DNA of 64,000 nt from GCA-002712045 sp028112705. Lineage in GTDB: Bacteria > Pseudomonadota > Alphaproteobacteria > Rhodobacterales > Rhodobacteraceae. Each line of letters begins with the position of its first letter. Position 1 is the stretch's first letter. Below are positions 35,059-43,595 of the stretch, one piece after another. The position numbers and the translations under genes are program-made. The DNA is taken from positions 1 through 64,000 of the forward strand of contig JAOGYN010000002.1 in NCBI GenBank assembly GCA_028112705.1, written 5' to 3'. Below the pieces are notes generated by a model. That model was given only the letters and a program-made list of their open reading frames with translations, did not search any database and was not told where the DNA came from.

Positions 35059-36183
35059 TTATGCATGTGAAGCTAAATACTTGGCAAAGTCATAATTTGG
35101 ACGTTCTAAGTGAGATAAATGGCCAGGCGTGGCATGTTCTGATAGTAATCCTTTAAATACTTTTTCAGTACATCCTTTGTCCTCAACATTAACATCATCA
35201 AGAAGAGTTTTTACGGCTTTAAAGTGATCTTGAGCGTCAGGATCGTTTACAAACTCTGGTGACATTCCTCCACCAAAATTGATATGTACTTGTCCTACCC
35301 CTTTTGGGTGTAATGAAAGGTACCAAAAATAACCTGGTGTTAAGGTAATGAGTAAACTTGGATAAATTGCCAACAGAACTGTTGTTCTTCTCCAATCTCC
35401 TTTGAGAATTGTATTACTTGGGTGTGCGTTCGCAAGTTTAAAATGAGGTTCCTTTAGTATAAAATGATAATTAAAAGCGTCTCTTCCAGGGGGGCAGTCC
35501 ATTTCTTCCAATTTTGAAAGTCCACCAATTGTCCCTGAATGGCAAACAGGAAGGTGATAACTCTCCATAAAATTTTCTGCTAAAACTTTCCAATTTGTAT
35601 CCCAAACATGTGTTTCCGAAAATGTTTGCGTATAAGTTTCCATCTGAAAGTCACCAATTAGATCTGATACTTCAGAAAGTGAGTTATTAATGGGCTTTGC
35701 TTTTGAATTGAGAGATATCATAATCCAACCCAACCATTCTTCACATTTAATTTCTGGCAGGCAGTAATCTTTTCTATTGAAATTTTCATTTAATGTCATG
35801 GCTGGCGCGCCTCTTAGGGCACCATTCAGTCCATAGGTCCAAGCGTGGTATGGGCAAATAATTGAGCGAGTGTTTCCTGAGCCTTCAAGTAGTGTGGACA
35901 TTCTATGTCTACATACATTTGATTGGGCTCTGATTTTATTATCATTTTCTCGAAGTACCATTATTGGTTGACCTGCTAATTCGAGAGTAAGGTAGTCTCC
36001 AATATTTTTTAAAGAGTCTGAGCGACCAGCACAAAACCAATCCTTTTTAAAAATATTCTCGATCTCATAATTCAAAAAAGTTTCTGTAGTATACACGGAT
36101 TTTGGCATCGCACGAGCTTGTGGGAAGGGTACCGACACATTTTGTATTAGTTCCTGTACTGGATTTAATTCTTTGTTAGCCAT
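35059..36183 (-). CDS. Rieske aromatic-ring-hydroxylating oxygenase, alpha subunit (A)
   Basis: Oxygenase component of 374 residues. The Rieske 2Fe-2S site is C-x-H (Cys90, His92 in NVCRHRM) and CPYH further on; the mononuclear iron site lies in ENFMESYHLPVCH (two His), with the acidic ligand near the C-terminus. It belongs to the single-component alpha-only class, which includes O- and N-demethylases and choline/carnitine monooxygenases. It is divergent from the hpaR-hpaB operon with palindromes in between. No ferredoxin or reductase gene accompanies it, so electrons must come from elsewhere. Substrate unknown. Confidence 0.87.
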   Translation of the reverse strand: MANKELNPVQELIQNVSVPFPQARAMPKSVYTTETFLNYEIENIFKKDWFCAGRSDSLKNIGDYLTLELAGQPIMVLRENDNKIRAQSNVCRHRMSTLLEGSGNTRSIICPYHAWTYGLNGALRGAPAMTLNENFNRKDYCLPEIKCEEWLGWIMISLNSKAKPINNSLSEVSDLIGDFQMETYTQTFSETHVWDTNWKVLAENFMESYHLPVCHSGTIGGLSKLEEMDCPPGRDAFNYHFILKEPHFKLANAHPSNTILKGDWRRTTVLLAIYPSLLITLTPGYFWYLSLHPKGVGQVHINFGGGMSPEFVNDPDAQDHFKAVKTLLDDVNVEDKGCTEKVFKGLLSEHATPGHLSHLERPNYDFAKYLASHA

Positions 36184-36202
36184 ATTTGCGTTCCATTATG
36201 TA

Positions 36203-36216
36203 TCTGTGATCACAGA
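36203..36216. promoter_or_regulatory. Perfect 14-bp palindrome in divergent promoter region
   Basis: TCTGTGATCACAGA, a perfect palindrome, lies 20 nt upstream of the Rieske start codon and 117 nt before hpaR. Such a site suits a dimeric regulator (GntR- or MarR-type, inference). It is the only perfect palindrome of this length noticed in the accessory region. Confidence 0.55.
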
Positions 36217-36223
36217 AAATCTA

Positions 36224-36263
36224 TCATTTGTCATATGTATTTACTAGCATATAATTCAAATGA
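36224..36263. promoter_or_regulatory. Spaced inverted repeat in divergent promoter region
   Basis: TCATTTG (36224-36230) and CAAATGA (36257-36263) are perfect inverted copies 26 nt apart; between them CATATG and CATAT also face each other. AT-rich, so chance is possible. Confidence 0.35.
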
Positions 36264-36322
36264 TTTAACAATTATTTTATGATAAAAAAGAAAAGCCTTG
36301 CTTTGCTGGAATATTTATAAAT

Positions 36323-36342
36323 ATAATTCACATATGAATTAT
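36323..36342. promoter_or_regulatory. Candidate HpaR operator overlapping the hpaR start
   Basis: ATAATTCA-CATA-TGAATTAT is a perfect 8-bp inverted repeat around the hpaR start codon (ATG at 36334). The half-site ATAATTCA recurs at 36251-36258. MarR-family repressors commonly bind such AT-rich inverted repeats over their own start, so autoregulation is likely. Confidence 0.5.
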
Positions 36343-36789
36343 GTAGATATTAATGATATTCCCAGTTTTGGTGAAACCTTACCAATGCATTTATATAGAA
36401 CACTTGATGCTATAATGCCAGAATATCGCAATTTATTTGCGAAGAATAATCTAACTGAACAACAGTGGCGTATACTTAGAGTTCTATGGGCAAAGAACAA
36501 TATTAGTGTGGTAAACTTATCTGAACAAACGCTTCTTCCAGCACCAAGCTTGGTGGGTATCCTAGATAGATTAGTGAAAAAAAATCTAATTAATAGAAAA
36601 AGAAGTAATAAAGACAGGCGGCAAGTTCAGGTTATGCTAACTAAAGAAGGACAAAAACTACAGGAATTTGTAGCGCCAAGCGTGTTAGCAATACACACAA
36701 AATTGAGAGCAAAATTGAGTATTTCTGAATGGCGGCAAATGGAAATAATATTGCAGAAATTTATTCAACCTGAGAAGAAAAAGGATTAA
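36334..36789 (+). CDS. hpaR: MarR-family regulator, HpaR type
   Basis: MarR repressor of 151 residues. It matches HpaR, the regulator of homoprotocatechuate/hydroxyphenylacetate genes: PMHLYRTLDAIMPEYR, LTEQQWRILRVLW, recognition helix region LPAPSLVGILDRLV and the basic wing KRSNKDRRQVQVMLT. It is 4 nt before hpaB and should control it and perhaps the divergent Rieske gene. ATG 36334 fits the family N-terminus; a TTG at 36298 would add 12 residues inside the operator region. Confidence 0.88.
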   Translation: MNYVDINDIPSFGETLPMHLYRTLDAIMPEYRNLFAKNNLTEQQWRILRVLWAKNNISVVNLSEQTLLPAPSLVGILDRLVKKNLINRKRSNKDRRQVQVMLTKEGQKLQEFVAPSVLAIHTKLRAKLSISEWRQMEIILQKFIQPEKKKD

Positions 36790-36793
36790 CTTT

Positions 36794-38272
36794 ATGAAAG
36801 ATACTTCAATACTGACTGGCAATGGAATTAGGACTGGCGCCCAATACATATCAGGCTTGCAAGATGATCGAGAAGTTTGGACACAAGGGAAGAGAATTAA
36901 AGATGTTACATCTGAACCTGGTATGTCACGTGGAATATCTTCTTTAGCGGGTTTCTTAGACAAACAACATGAGAAGAAGTATCGGGATAAAGTAACATAT
37001 GTAGATGAGGATGGAATTCGTTGTCCATTATCTTTCAAGACACCAAAATCTAAACAAGATATTTTAGATAGAGGAAAAGCTTATTATGAATGGGCTACTT
37101 GGAGCCATGGAATGTTTGGTAGAACTCCTGACTACAAAAACGCATCATTGATGTCATTTTCTGCGGCAAGATCTTTTCTAGATAAGGGGACAGTTGGTAA
37201 AGCTGATTTTTCCCAAAATATGTTGAGTTTTTATAATTATGCTCGAACAAATGATCAAATACTAACGCACACTTTAATAAATCCATCTGTTAGTCACAAA
37301 CAAGCTGCAGCTGGAATTTATAATGCAACAGTCGCTTTGCATGTAGTGAAGGAGACTGATGCTGGAATAATCGTATCAGGTGCTAGGCTACTTGCTACGC
37401 TTGGTCCTTTTGCTGATGAAATTGAAGTGTTCCCATCAACTGTTTTAAAAGCAGATCCAGCGAATATTCCATTTGCTTTTGCTTTTGCGATACCAATTGC
37501 AACACCAGGATTAAAACTAATTTGTAGAGATACTTATGATAATGGAAAATCACACTTTGATGCACCGTTATCAAGTCGATTTGAGGAGATGGATTCTGTT
37601 GTAATCTTCGACAATGTTTTAGTTCCCTGGGAGCGAGTATTTATGTATGGTCAACCAGAGTTATGCAACAAAGCGTTTGCAGAAACGAACGCGATTGTCC
37701 ATATGGCTCATCAGGTCGCGTGTGGAAAGTTGGCAAAAGCAGAGTTTTTAACTGGAATTTTATGCGCAATTGCCAAAGCGACTGGCCGGGATAAAGATTT
37801 GGCGATGAAGGGTATGATATCTGAAATTATGATGATGACAGAAACTGTTAGAGCGCTTCTTTACCAAGCAGAGCACGAAGCTCATGAAGATCAATATGGA
37901 AATTTTATACCAAGTCGTAGACCTTTAGATACACAACGAAACTTATTTCCAAAGTATTACCCTAGAATGGTTGAAATGTTACAGTTGATGGGCTCTTCGT
38001 CCCTTATGGCCACGCCATCTGAAGCGGATTTTGAAAATGCGATAAGTGGTGATGTGGAGAAATATTTCCATGTAGCCAATCTTGAAGCCAAAGATAGAGT
38101 GGCTTTGTATAGATTAGCCCATGATGTCTGTGTTTCTGGTTTTGGTAGTAGGCAAACTCTTTATGAAAGGTTCTTTTTTGGACCCCCTCATTTGATGCAT
38201 GCGGCTTATTTTGATCTTTATGATCGAGACAGAGTGATAAACCGTGTTGATAGCTTTTTAAAACAATCATAA
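36794..38272 (+). CDS. hpaB: HpaB-family flavin-dependent phenol monooxygenase, large component
   Basis: Reduced-flavin monooxygenase of 492 residues of the HpaB/PvcC family (acyl-CoA dehydrogenase fold), which hydroxylates phenols such as 4-hydroxyphenylacetate ortho to the OH. Visible blocks: TGAQYISGLQDDREVW near the N-terminus, SHGMFGRTPDYKNA (about residues 107-120), KETDAGIIVSGARLLAT and SSRFEEMDSVVIFDNVLVPWERV. The partner flavin reductase is the next gene (5 nt gap). No homoprotocatechuate ring-cleavage genes lie here, so the substrate may be another phenol, perhaps one leading to a catechol for the PCA route at 54-64 kb. Confidence 0.87.
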   Translation: MKDTSILTGNGIRTGAQYISGLQDDREVWTQGKRIKDVTSEPGMSRGISSLAGFLDKQHEKKYRDKVTYVDEDGIRCPLSFKTPKSKQDILDRGKAYYEWATWSHGMFGRTPDYKNASLMSFSAARSFLDKGTVGKADFSQNMLSFYNYARTNDQILTHTLINPSVSHKQAAAGIYNATVALHVVKETDAGIIVSGARLLATLGPFADEIEVFPSTVLKADPANIPFAFAFAIPIATPGLKLICRDTYDNGKSHFDAPLSSRFEEMDSVVIFDNVLVPWERVFMYGQPELCNKAFAETNAIVHMAHQVACGKLAKAEFLTGILCAIAKATGRDKDLAMKGMISEIMMMTETVRALLYQAEHEAHEDQYGNFIPSRRPLDTQRNLFPKYYPRMVEMLQLMGSSSLMATPSEADFENAISGDVEKYFHVANLEAKDRVALYRLAHDVCVSGFGSRQTLYERFFFGPPHLMHAAYFDLYDRDRVINRVDSFLKQS

Positions 38273-38277
38273 ATATT

Positions 38278-39216
38278 ATGAAAAAAAATTTTTCTCTAAA
38301 CGAATTTAGATCTGCTTTATCAAGTTTTGCTACTGGTGTAACTATTATAACCACTCAAGATTTAAATAAGGAGCCAATTGGAATGACAGCGAGCAGCTTT
38401 AATTCAGTCTCGATGGATCCTCCTCTTGTTTTATGGAGTATTGCTAAGTCAGCGCTATCGGCTCCCTCTTTTACGGATGCTACTTTTTTTGCAGTACATG
38501 TTTTAGCATCAGATCAAGCAGAAATATCAAATAAGTTTGCGATAAAAGGAGAAGATAAATTTTCTAATATAAACTGGGTGGAAGATACTAATTGTGTGCC
38601 AATTATCAAGGATGTTTCTAGTCGCTTTGACTGTAAGACTTATGCAATACATGAGGGTGGAGATCATTGGATTATTGTTGGAGAGGTCTTGGCGATAGAA
38701 AATAACACCAAAAGAGGGCTCGTATTTAGTGAGGGTTCTTACGCTACAACCTCTGCAATACGTCCCAACGATCAACCTGAAAATCGTCTAGATACGGGAA
38801 CAAGTTTAATTGATGAATTACTGATTTACCAATTAGCAAGGGCAAGTAGGCAAGTAGAAAATCTTTTTCATAAAACTGTAGATGAAGAGGAATTAACAAT
38901 ACCTGAATGGCGTATCTTAGCGTCTTTATATGGAAATTCATCTCGAATTTTGCCAGATCTATGCGCTAGAACGTTTGTCGATCCTAGTGCAATAATTGAT
39001 ATACTAAATAGAATGAATAAGGACAATTTATGCGCCTTGTCTGGTTCTGGAAGTGAAATGATCATTACTGGAACAGATAATGGAATGAAGCGGGTGGCAA
39101 ATTTATTTGATGCTGCTCGAAATCAAGAAGATAAAATTTTGGAAGAAATGAACGAGATAGAACGGGTATCGCTGATTAAACAATTAAAGAGCATTATAAA
39201 GAATACCGATAGTTAG
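38278..39216 (+). CDS. Flavin reductase fused to a MarR-like domain (C1-type HpaC)
   Basis: Protein of 312 residues with two domains. Residues about 1-165 are a flavin reductase-like domain (FRSALSSFATGVTIITT, GMTASSFNSVSMDPPLV, FAVHVLASDQ) that would supply reduced flavin to the HpaB-type partner. Residues about 175-305 are a MarR-like winged helix (LTIPEWRILASLYG, DPSAIIDILNRM). The same architecture is known from C1, the reductase of p-hydroxyphenylacetate hydroxylase of Acinetobacter baumannii, where the MarR-like part binds the phenol and switches the reductase on. Here the basic wing of HpaR is replaced by SGSGSE, so DNA binding is unlikely. The stop overlaps the convergent next gene by 4 nt. 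Confidence 0.87.
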   Translation: MKKNFSLNEFRSALSSFATGVTIITTQDLNKEPIGMTASSFNSVSMDPPLVLWSIAKSALSAPSFTDATFFAVHVLASDQAEISNKFAIKGEDKFSNINWVEDTNCVPIIKDVSSRFDCKTYAIHEGGDHWIIVGEVLAIENNTKRGLVFSEGSYATTSAIRPNDQPENRLDTGTSLIDELLIYQLARASRQVENLFHKTVDEEELTIPEWRILASLYGNSSRILPDLCARTFVDPSAIIDILNRMNKDNLCALSGSGSEMIITGTDNGMKRVANLFDAARNQEDKILEEMNEIERVSLIKQLKSIIKNTDS

Positions 39217-39908
39217 AACCTGTAACGATGCAACAATTGACCGTTATTCTTCAGCCAATCTTTATAATTTTTAAAATCAGGCATTAAGAATTCAACTGTA
39301 TCCCAAAATTCTTCCGAATGATTCAAATGTGATAAGTGTGCCACCTCATGAGCGGCTACATAATCTAATACTTCTGGGGGTGCCATTATTAACCGCCATG
39401 AATACATCAAATTGCCATCAGATGTACAAGAGCCCCAACGACTGTGTGTGTCACGTATTGTAATTCTTTTATATGATTTTCCTAATAAGTTTGAGTATTT
39501 TTTTGATGAAAAATCTAAGTGATCCCTTGCTTTAACTTTTAGGTAACCTTTTATTTTCCCATTAATTTTTTCTAAGGGGCCTGGAATAAATATTTCATCC
39601 TCATGTTGATAAATTTTTTTAATTTCTGATTGTCGGATAATTAATTTTTTTCCTTGATATAATAATATAGAGCCATAACCTGGAATAATTTCTGTAAGCT
39701 GATTTGAAAGTTTCTCCCTGATCCATTTTTCTCTTGATCTAGCAAATTCCAAGGCTTTTTGGTAACTGCCGTTTCGTGGAATAGTTAGCTTAACAACGCT
39801 GTTATTATTAGAAATTCTAATAGAATAGTTTTTTGCTATTTTAGACTGCCCTACAGAGATCGATATCTGTGGATTTCCAATTTTAAAGATTTCATTTTCA
39901 TTTTTCAT
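39213..39908 (-). CDS. YgjP/SprT-like metallopeptidase (M48-like, DUF45)
   Basis: Protein of 231 residues of the YgjP (DUF45) family. The zinc site is HEVAH in VAAHEVAHLSHLNHSEEFW, with RDTHSRWGSC just before, which is diagnostic. The physiological role in bacteria is not known. No signal peptide. It converges with the reductase gene, the stop codons overlapping. Confidence 0.88.
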   Translation of the reverse strand: MKNENEIFKIGNPQISISVGQSKIAKNYSIRISNNNSVVKLTIPRNGSYQKALEFARSREKWIREKLSNQLTEIIPGYGSILLYQGKKLIIRQSEIKKIYQHEDEIFIPGPLEKINGKIKGYLKVKARDHLDFSSKKYSNLLGKSYKRITIRDTHSRWGSCTSDGNLMYSWRLIMAPPEVLDYVAAHEVAHLSHLNHSEEFWDTVEFLMPDFKNYKDWLKNNGQLLHRYRF

Positions 39909-40046
39909 TTTTAGGCATAAATAGGTTTGTTTTTTGGTGTATTAGTCTTTAGTAGTCACTTAAACTAATACAAAGCCTTTGACAAAGTACTAATGAGTGT
40001 GGCAAGTGCCCATGATAAAATCATAAGATGTAACGAGGATTAATAA

Positions 40047-40376
40047 ATGCCAAAAGAAGAATGGGGCGTAAAACGCCTATGTCCAAATTGTTCAACACGA
40101 TTCTACGATCTCAAAAAAGATCCAATGACGTGTCCATCCTGCGAGCATATTATTGAACTCGAGCACTTATTGAATCCTAAGTCTCGTTCTGCCATCACTA
40201 AAAAGGATGCAAGCGTTGTAGATGCAGACACAACTGAAGATATTGTGGACGCGGATGTGATAGATGAGGAAGATGATGCTGACGTTAATTTAGGAGATGA
40301 TCTTCTTGAAGATGATGATGATGACACTGTTTCCCTTGAGGAAATAGCTGATGTCCCAACAAATGATGAAGACTAA
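40047..40376 (+). CDS. TIGR02300-family zinc-ribbon protein with acidic tail
   Basis: Protein of 109 residues of the alphaproteobacterial TIGR02300 family, function unknown. The N-terminal ribbon has CPNC (Cys12, Cys15) and CPSC (Cys29, Cys32) around TRFYDLKKDP, the family signature. From about residue 55 on the chain is mostly Asp and Glu. It is often next to a tRNA-Ala gene, as here (73 nt), and may bind a basic or nucleic-acid-associated partner (inference). Confidence 0.87.
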   Translation: MPKEEWGVKRLCPNCSTRFYDLKKDPMTCPSCEHIIELEHLLNPKSRSAITKKDASVVDADTTEDIVDADVIDEEDDADVNLGDDLLEDDDDDTVSLEEIADVPTNDED

Positions 40377-40449
40377 AAATTATTTAAAAAATTACTGATA
40401 ATCGTTGAGTTTATCTTTTTAAAAAGTGAAATTCAGTTTTGTGATAAAT

Positions 40450-40525
40450 GGGGCCTTAGCTCAGCTGGTAGAGCGCCTCGCTGGCAGCGAGGAGGTCAGG
40501 GGTTCGACTCCCCTAGGCTCCACCA
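40450..40525 (+). tRNA. tRNA-Ala (GGC)
   Basis: A 76-nt cloverleaf. Acceptor GGGGCCT pairs with AGGCTCC, then A and an encoded CCA; anticodon stem CCTCG/CGAGG with loop CTGGCAG, anticodon GGC (40483-40485); T loop TTCGACT. A small open frame crossing it is spurious. Confidence 0.97.
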
Positions 40526-40751
40526 ATCTCATAAAGGTCTTAAACTCTTTTGAATTAATTGCGGTAAAGTTTGTGAAGTACTTGTGTTATTTTTTTAGCC
40601 ATAACAGAAAAGCTGATCTCACAAAACTATAATAAGAAATGTGAACAACTTATGATTTTGGTGTGATGTCTAATCTAATTGGCAATAAGCCTTGTAAAAG
40701 TTTACACATTACAGTTCTATTTGATGAGTCTTGAATATTACTGGAGTTGGT

Positions 40752-42725
40752 ATGTCGTCAAAAAGTGCTATGTTTCCCAAACTCTTCAAACCTTTACTGA
40801 TACGCAATACCAAAATTCGTAACAGGATCGTGTCAACTGGTCACGATACAACAATACCTATTGATGGAACAGTTAATGATGCTTTAGTGGCGTATCACAA
40901 GGCGCGCGCGAGGGGTGGGCTCGGTTTAATTGTTGCGCAGGTGACGGGTGTGCATGAAAGTGCACGTTACACTAATCATGTATTGATGGGTACTGACGAT
41001 AAATGTATTCTAGGTTTTTCTAAATTAGCAGACGCCGTCCATAAAGAAGGAGCTAAACTGCTAGTTCAACTTTTCCATCCGGGTCGAGAAATGACTGAAA
41101 GTTTAGATGGTTCGGCTCCAGTCGCTTGGGCGCCGTCCGTATCACCAAGTGAACGGTTCCATGTTATACCTCGAGCAATTCCGGAGCAAATGATCCAAGA
41201 AATACTCAATGGCTATGGACAAGCAGCAAAAAGATTAGAGTTAGCAGGTGTAGACGGAGTGGAAATTGTTGCGAGTCATGGTTACTTGCCGGCACAGTTT
41301 CTTAATCCAAATATTAATCGCCGTACTGATAAATGGGGTGGATCTGATGAAAACCGAAGGCGGTTTCTTTCTGAAGCCATTGCGATCGCTAGAGCAGAAA
41401 CAGGTTCAAATTTTATTGTTGGGCTGAGGATTTCTGGAAATGAGCAATATGAAGATGGGTTTGCTGAAACGTCTTCATTAGATACAATTAAGCAGGTTTC
41501 AGAGCAAATTGACTATGTGTCTTTGGTCGATGGCACTTCTGCCACTCTTGGTGGTTCCGTACATATCGTTCCACCAATGTATTATGAACCTGGTTATGTG
41601 GCTCCCTTTTCTGCGCGCTTAAAGGAACTTGTCGATATACCCGTGATAGTTACTGGTAGAATAAATCAACCTCAGGAAGCTGAAAAAATTCTTGAATCTA
41701 ACTCAGCAGATATGTGTGGGATGACCCGTGCAATGATCTGTGATCCTTTGATGCCTGAAAAAGCGAAAGGTGGGAAGTTTGATGAAATCCGTGCCTGTAT
41801 TGGCTGCAATCAAGCTTGTATTGGACATTTCCATAAGGGACACGCCATCTCATGTATACAATATCCTGAAACAGGGCGTGAACTTGAATTTGCAAATAAA
41901 GCAATAGTTAAAAATCCCCTTAAAGTACTAGTAGTTGGTGGAGGACCTGGTGGTATGAAAGCTGCGACAGTTGCTGCGGAACGTGGACATAATGTAAGTT
42001 TGTATGAATCAGATAACCAATTGGGTGGTCAAGCGCGCCTTGCACAGCTCTTACCACATCGATCAGAGTTCGGTGGAATAATTACAAATCTATCAAGGGA
42101 GTTAGAACACTCTGGGGCAGAGGTTGTTACTGGCGTGCGGATGGACGTTAATAAAATTAACGAACTTAAACCAGATGCGATAATCTTAGCCACTGGAGCA
42201 ACACCTCTTTGGCCTATAAATTTTAATTCTGATGGTGAAGGTCAAGTATGTGATGCATGGCAAGTGTTAAGAGGTGAGGTTAACGTTGGCAGCTCAGTTT
42301 TGGTTCATGATTGGAAAGGTGATTGGATTGGTATGGGAGTAGCAGAACATCTGGCAAAAAATGGCTGTAAAGTTCGATTGGCTGTAAATGGTCTTTTTGC
42401 TGGGGAAACTTTGCAATCTTATGTGCGAGATTCTAATGCTGCTCGTTTACATGATTTAGGTGTTGAGGTTATTCCTTACGTTCGCCTTTATGGGCGAGAC
42501 GAAGATAGTGTTTATCTTCAGCATACAGTTAGTGGCGCAGCAATTATTGAGGAAAACGTTGATACGCTTGTTCTTGCTCAAGGGCATCTCCCAGAAACTG
42601 GCCTTGAAGAAGAATTGTCAAATTATGCAGGTAAATTAATTACAATTGGTGACTGTCAAATGCCACGAACTTGTGAAGAGGCAGTCCTCGAAGGATTAAG
42701 GGCTGCTCATAATTTAGCTGATTAG
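40752..42725 (+). CDS. Old-Yellow-Enzyme-type FMN/4Fe-4S/FAD oxidoreductase
   Basis: Multidomain flavoprotein of 657 residues like 2,4-dienoyl-CoA reductase, trimethylamine dehydrogenase and N-methylproline (stachydrine) demethylase. An FMN TIM barrel (residues about 5-330, NRIVSTGHDT, EIVASHGYLPAQFLNP) is followed by the cluster motif C349-x2-C352-x3-C356-x11-C368 and an FAD/NAD half with VLVVGGGPGGMKAA (near 392). HGYLPAQFLNP is typical of the family. Demethylation or reduction of a methylated or unsaturated substrate is likely; the exact one is unknown. ATG 40752 has GGAG upstream; TTG 40731 is less likely. A globin gene follows after 114 nt. Confidence 0.85.
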   Translation: MSSKSAMFPKLFKPLLIRNTKIRNRIVSTGHDTTIPIDGTVNDALVAYHKARARGGLGLIVAQVTGVHESARYTNHVLMGTDDKCILGFSKLADAVHKEGAKLLVQLFHPGREMTESLDGSAPVAWAPSVSPSERFHVIPRAIPEQMIQEILNGYGQAAKRLELAGVDGVEIVASHGYLPAQFLNPNINRRTDKWGGSDENRRRFLSEAIAIARAETGSNFIVGLRISGNEQYEDGFAETSSLDTIKQVSEQIDYVSLVDGTSATLGGSVHIVPPMYYEPGYVAPFSARLKELVDIPVIVTGRINQPQEAEKILESNSADMCGMTRAMICDPLMPEKAKGGKFDEIRACIGCNQACIGHFHKGHAISCIQYPETGRELEFANKAIVKNPLKVLVVGGGPGGMKAATVAAERGHNVSLYESDNQLGGQARLAQLLPHRSEFGGIITNLSRELEHSGAEVVTGVRMDVNKINELKPDAIILATGATPLWPINFNSDGEGQVCDAWQVLRGEVNVGSSVLVHDWKGDWIGMGVAEHLAKNGCKVRLAVNGLFAGETLQSYVRDSNAARLHDLGVEVIPYVRLYGRDEDSVYLQHTVSGAAIIEENVDTLVLAQGHLPETGLEEELSNYAGKLITIGDCQMPRTCEEAVLEGLRAAHNLAD

Positions 42726-42839
42726 ATATTAATTCCGAATTGTAATTCACTCTCGAAACTTGAATGATTAAGTTAATTTGATCAAGTGTGGATTATAGAG
42801 CTATTTGGATCATGTTAGAGGTAATTTAAAGATAGATTA

Positions 42840-43595
42840 ATGATTAAAACTTCCTACCCTAATTATGACCCAAGTGCTGGGTATATGACTGAAAAAATTC
42901 AGCAGGCATATATTTCCAATGCTATAAAACTTAATGTCTTACCTACGGATGCACATAGGATGCCTGAGATCGTCTCACTTGTTGCATCAAATAATTTACT
43001 AAAACCTATCCAGTTCTGGCAGTTATTTTCTGTCTTGGGCCAAAATAACATCGTCAGAATTGTTCATAAATTTTATGATCGGGTCTATAGAGATGAACCT
43101 TGGTTCACTTCTGTTTTCGCGCGTATTGGCGATGCCTCGCATCATGTTAGGACCCAAGCTTCAATGTGGCTTGATGTGATGGGTGGAGGTTTTTTTTATC
43201 ATGGAGCTGAGTTTAGATTAAATTTTCATCACCAGCATAATGCTTTTCAGTTAATGAATAGAGAAGGAGCAGAGCGTTGGTTGAAGCTTATGGTTGAAAC
43301 ACTTGATGAATCTGAGGAGTACATGGCGAATGATAACCGCGTTCGGATAAGTATAAACACATTTCTCACACATTTTATGGAGAAATATATGATAGATTTT
43401 GATTTTGAGACTACTCAATTATTTGGCTCTACAAATCAACCAATGAAAAGAAAATTAAATTTCCTCAATATGACAGATGCTGCAATCGAAGCGCTTTCAG
43501 AAGCTGAGCTTAAAGAGGGCCTTATTGGTCGAGGGATCAATGTTGAAGGTCAAATCGATAAACTAGCATTGATTAAGAAAGCAAAAAGTCTTTAG
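42840..43595 (+). CDS. Group II-like truncated globin with C-terminal SAP-like tail
   Basis: Protein of 251 residues, about twice a normal truncated globin. The globin part (about residues 55-180) has FYDRVYRDEPWF (helix B/C region), FHHQHNAFQL with the likely haem-ligand histidine, and AERWLKLMVETLDE with the group II GH/G8 tryptophan, as in trHb2. The N-terminal 50 residues are unassigned. The end (about 213-251) reads MTDAAIEALSEAELKEGLIGRGI and resembles a SAP motif. The function may be O2 or NO handling for the oxygenases around it (inference). It overlaps the convergent GST stop by 4 nt. Confidence 0.72.
   Translation: MIKTSYPNYDPSAGYMTEKIQQAYISNAIKLNVLPTDAHRMPEIVSLVASNNLLKPIQFWQLFSVLGQNNIVRIVHKFYDRVYRDEPWFTSVFARIGDASHHVRTQASMWLDVMGGGFFYHGAEFRLNFHHQHNAFQLMNREGAERWLKLMVETLDESEEYMANDNRVRISINTFLTHFMEKYMIDFDFETTQLFGSTNQPMKRKLNFLNMTDAAIEALSEAELKEGLIGRGINVEGQIDKLALIKKAKSL

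Noticed and set aside
40103..40327. Serine-rich minus-strand frame opposite the TIGR02300 protein
   Set aside because: Mirror of the GAT/GAA repeats that encode the acidic tail; low complexity, not a gene.
40426..40632. 68-residue frame beginning near the tRNA-Ala
   Set aside because: It reads through the tRNA-Ala cloverleaf; translation of tRNA sequence gives the familiar false LAQLVERL-type peptide.
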